This document shows positions 61,740 through 64,000 of a stretch of 64,000 nucleotides of DNA, piece after piece. How positions within the stretch are numbered: position 1 is the first letter of the stretch; each line of letters begins with the position of its first letter. Where the stretch lies: assembly GCA_001664005.1 (NCBI GenBank), contig CP016093.1, positions 4,021,031 to 4,085,030 on the forward strand, given 5' to 3'. The notes under the pieces were generated by a model. It was not told the DNA's origin and did no database searches. It worked only from the letters and a program-made list of their open reading frames with translations. A program made the translations under genes and the position numbers. This DNA is from Rhizobiales bacterium NRL2. Lineage in GTDB: Bacteria > Pseudomonadota > Alphaproteobacteria > Minwuiales > Minwuiaceae.

Positions 61740-61810
61740 GAGCCCGTGGCCTCGCTGTTGACGTTACGTGTTCGAGTTCGCGGAAAGGGACGCGCCCGAA
61801 GGCGCGCCGA

Positions 61811-62038
61811 TCAGAATGCGAACAGGATCAGGAACGCGATGACCAGCGCGAACAGCGCAACGGCCTCGGTGAGCGCGAAGCCCAGGAGCACGTTGCCGAA
61901 CACACGGCCGGCAGCGCCCGGATTGCGCAGCGCGCCCGCGACGAAGTTGCCGAAGATGTTACCGATACCCACGCCCACACCGGCGAGCGCGATGGTGGCC
62001 AGACCGGCGCCAATCAGCTTTGCGGCTTCAGCTTCCAT
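61811..62038 (-). CDS. atpE: ATP synthase F0 subunit c
   Basis: A 75-residue two-helix protein of the rotor ring. The first helix has [20 protein letters not shown], the loop [10 protein letters not shown], and the second helix [20 protein letters not shown] with the proton-carrying Glu in ALTEAV. The lack of sodium-binding extras fits a proton-driven ring, though that is an inference. It sits 70 bases after atpB. Confidence 0.96.
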   Translation of the reverse strand: MEAEAAKLIGAGLATIALAGVGVGIGNIFGNFVAGALRNPGAAGRVFGNVLLGFALTEAVALFALVIAFLILFAF

Positions 62039-62108
62039 TTTCCTAAGTCCCTCTTCAATTCAGGTTGAGGATGATGATCGAAGTTCGAAGTTTCCGGCTC
62101 TCTCCGGC

Positions 62109-62846
62109 TCAGTGCCCGGGATGCAGGGCGTCGTGGAGATAGAGACAGCTCAGAATGGTGAACACATAGGCCTGGAGCAGCGCGATGCCGATCTCCAGAC
62201 CGGTCAGCGCGACGATGAAGAGCAGCGGCGCCCAGCCGGCGATGATGCCCAGAGAGACGACGAAGCTGCCGAAGACCTTCAGCATGGTGTGGCCAGCCAT
62301 CATGTTCGCGAACAGTCGCAGGCTCAGGCTGATCGGCCGCACGAAATAGGAGATGATCTCGATCGGCACCAGGATGAACATCAGCGGCAGAGGCACGCCG
62401 GAAGGGACGAACAGCTTCAGGAAGCCGATGCCGTGCTTGAAGATGCCGATCAGGGTCACACCGATGAAGACCACCAGCGCCATCGCGAAGGTGACGATGA
62501 TGTGGCTCGTCGGCGTGAAGCTGTAGGGCACCATCCCCAGCAGATTGCAGAACAGGATGAAGAAGAACAGCGTGAACAGGAACGGGAAATAGGGCCGGCC
62601 TTCGGATCCCGCGTTGTCCCGCACCATGTTGGCGATGAATTCGTAACTCATCTCGGCCACCGACTGCAGCCGCCCCGGCACCATGGCCCGGCCGCGCATG
62701 CCGACGGTCAGCAGCACCGTGGTGACGATCACCGCGATGACCATCCACAGCGCGGAATTCGTGAAGGATACGTCGACGCCGCCGATCTCCAGCGGGACGA
62801 TCGGGGTGATCTCGAACTGATGCAGAGGGCTTTCGCCTGCGGCCAC
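62109..62846 (-). CDS. atpB: ATP synthase F0 subunit a
   Basis: A 245-residue membrane subunit that forms the proton half-channels against the c ring. The essential Arg is in SLSLRLFANMMAGHTMLKVF. LLGMVPYSFTPTSHIIVTFA and the C-terminal LEIGIALLQAYVFTILSCLY are typical. It begins one base after atpI and leads the structural genes of the F0 operon. Length and helices are normal. Confidence 0.96.
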   Translation of the reverse strand: MAAGESPLHQFEITPIVPLEIGGVDVSFTNSALWMVIAVIVTTVLLTVGMRGRAMVPGRLQSVAEMSYEFIANMVRDNAGSEGRPYFPFLFTLFFFILFCNLLGMVPYSFTPTSHIIVTFAMALVVFIGVTLIGIFKHGIGFLKLFVPSGVPLPLMFILVPIEIISYFVRPISLSLRLFANMMAGHTMLKVFGSFVVSLGIIAGWAPLLFIVALTGLEIGIALLQAYVFTILSCLYLHDALHPGH

Positions 62847-62847
62847 G

Positions 62848-63186
62848 CTATCCGTCCTCTCGTTCCTCGGCGGCCTTCTGGAACTTCATGGCCACCCTGT
62901 ACACGTTCCTGATACCCACCGCGCCGCCAATCAGCAACCCGGCAAGGAAGACCCAGGGTCGCGTTCCGATCCACTCGTCGATCCACCAGCCGACGAAGCC
63001 GCAGACCAGGAACGCCGCCACCAGCTCGGCGGAGATCCGCCAGGCGATGCCGTCCGCCCTCGACCTTTCCCGCGCCTCGGCCCGCTCCCGATCCCGTCCC
63101 ACGTGTCCGGACTCGCGCGCCGCCTTGATGCGGGCTTCCAGCGTCCCCACACGATCGCGCCACTTTCCGCGCTCATCGTCGCTCAT
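62848..63186 (-). CDS. atpI: AtpZ/AtpI-family protein
   Basis: A 112-residue membrane protein encoded first in the F0 operon. Two helices (SAELVAAFLVCGFVGWWIDE and PWVFLAGLLIGGAVGIRNVY) follow a charged N-terminus (DRERAEARERSRADGIAWRI). AtpI/AtpZ proteins help c-ring assembly or magnesium supply in other bacteria. Its stop lies one base before atpB. The 238-base divergent gap to the next gene should hold the atp promoter; none was read with confidence. Confidence 0.9.
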   Translation of the reverse strand: MSDDERGKWRDRVGTLEARIKAARESGHVGRDRERAEARERSRADGIAWRISAELVAAFLVCGFVGWWIDEWIGTRPWVFLAGLLIGGAVGIRNVYRVAMKFQKAAEEREDG

Positions 63187-63424
63187 CGACCGGTCCCGCC
63201 GGCCGACGCCGCGCCCCGCTCAAGGCGATGATTGATGATCACGGTACCCATGGCCCGAACGTGATCCGGTTCGGAAGCGGGCGCAACCTATGACGCGCCC
63301 GGGGGGTGGTCAACGCGGCCCCAGCGGACCAAATGACGCACCGATCCGCACTTTGGCCGCGCAGCTCCCGGGGTCCACGATGGCCCGCAGGAGAAGCCCG
63401 CAAGCCAGCGAGGAGCACCCAGCC

Positions 63425-63835
63425 ATGGCCACCGTCCGACCGCCCCGAGACGCCGAGACCGACCCCCGCGTGAAGGCCGTCTTCGACGACATCCGAAAGA
63501 CGCGCGGCACGGACTTCATCAACAACTTCTGGCGTTATCTGGCGTTCGATCCGGGCCTGCTGGAGCAGGTCTGGACCGACGTCCGCGACGTCATGGCGAA
63601 GGACAGCGCGCTCGACGGCAAGACCAAGGAAATGATCTACATCGCCGTCTCCATCGCCAATTCGTGCGACTACTGCATCCATTCGCACACCGCGTCCGCA
63701 CGCGCCCGGGGCATGACCAGCGCGGAGTATGCGGACCTCCTGCGGGTGGTCTCCACCGCGGCGCGGACCAATCACCTGGTCAACGGCATGAAGGTGCCGG
63801 TCGACCCCGAATTCGACGCCGATCCCGCAACGTAG
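63425..63835 (+). CDS. Carboxymuconolactone decarboxylase (AhpD-like) family protein
   Basis: A 136-residue all-helical protein. IANSCDYCIHSHTASARARG holds the CxxC and downstream His of the AhpD/CMD fold, so peroxidase-like redox activity is possible. VRPPRDAETDPRVKAVFDDI and NNFWRYLAFDPGLLEQVWTD are typical of the group. The ATG at 63425 is preceded by AGGAG; an upstream in-frame extension to 63290 is not used. It diverges from atpI. True substrate unknown. Confidence 0.88.
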   Translation: MATVRPPRDAETDPRVKAVFDDIRKTRGTDFINNFWRYLAFDPGLLEQVWTDVRDVMAKDSALDGKTKEMIYIAVSIANSCDYCIHSHTASARARGMTSAEYADLLRVVSTAARTNHLVNGMKVPVDPEFDADPAT

Positions 63836-63843
63836 CGCGGGAC

Positions 63844-64000
63844 CTACGCCGGTCCGCAGGCGATGTCGGCGCGCTCGCGCTCGACACTCTCCCAGTCGGC
63901 CGGGCGCCGGACCAGACGGCGGATCAGGACCACGCCCCTCTCGCCCGGAGCAACGACTACCCGGCCGCCGAGATCCGCCACCTGCGCCTCCGTGGCGAGC
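63844..64000 (-). CDS. C-terminal fragment of an unrecognised protein (continues beyond window)
   Basis: An open minus-strand frame enters at the window edge and ends at a stop at 63844-63846. The last 52 residues include ATEAQVADLGGRVVVAPGER and GVVLIRRLVRRPADWESVER, then ERADIACGPA. High GC and a codon pattern like the neighbours support a real gene. I do not recognise the family. It converges on the CMD-family gene with an 8-base gap. Confidence 0.5.
   Translation of the reverse strand, partial: LATEAQVADLGGRVVVAPGERGVVLIRRLVRRPADWESVERERADIACGPA

Noticed and set aside
1-64000. CRISPR arrays, rRNA genes, riboswitches
   Set aside because: No regularly spaced repeats, rRNA-like sequence or recognisable riboswitch consensus was seen in reading the window.

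Overview
The window looks like a chromosomal segment of a high-GC alphaproteobacterium. The support is gene order: fabD-fabG-acpP-fabF-mltG, yicC-gmk, rsmA-pdxA-surA-lptD-lptG-lptF, pepA-holC, and an F0 ATP synthase operon encoding both b and b' subunits (atpI-B-E-F'-F). Genus cannot be decided from the sequence alone.

Layout. (1) 1-10511: a catabolic and transport cluster. It has a GntR/FCD regulator (cut by the window edge), an acyl-CoA ligase, a DctP-Q-M TRAP importer, a cyclase-family hydrolase, an LLM flavin oxidoreductase, a CaiB/BaiF CoA-transferase and an N-acyl-D-amino-acid deacylase-type amidohydrolase. A strong sigma70-like promoter with a palindromic operator lies between the divergent ligase and TRAP genes. 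(2) 10916-15382: nuclease-rich accessory genes (DEDDh exonuclease, two PD-(D/E)XK-like proteins, a secreted thermonuclease) and an IS21 remnant that cuts an unknown gene. (3) 15573-22252: a second catabolic and transport cluster, with a FAH-family hydrolase, an SDR lacking its YxxxK pair, a frameshifted cysteine-dioxygenase-like cupin, a GntR/UTRA regulator and a TAXI-TRAP importer. A shared operator-like motif sits in two of its intergenic regions. (4) 22270-39990: the mobile and defence-like zone. It holds an IS3 element with a frameshift signal, a REase-STAND-like ATPase, IS5 and IS6 debris including a 126-bp MITE-like IS6 derivative, a DsbA/FrnE thioredoxin-fold protein, a secreted DNA/RNA endonuclease, a nuclease-DUF2075 helicase, a degenerate IS6 element, a tight vWA-PP2C-kinase operon facing an HNH endonuclease gene, and a DUF3489-DUF2924-large serine recombinase module beside tRNA-Val(CAC). 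(5) 40238-64000: conserved core genes for fatty acid synthesis, cell wall, nucleotide metabolism, rRNA methylation, LPS export and ATP synthase. A five-PAS histidine kinase and a DUF3800 gene are the unusual members there.

The best candidate for a poorly described system is 31440-36284. A TerY-like vWA protein, a PP2C phosphatase and a protein kinase fused to membrane helices, a helix-hairpin-helix and a topoisomerase-type zinc ribbon are encoded 2-4 bases apart, and an HNH nuclease gene converges on them. The domain mix suggests phospho-signalling tied to nucleic-acid recognition, perhaps anti-phage defence; that function is inference.
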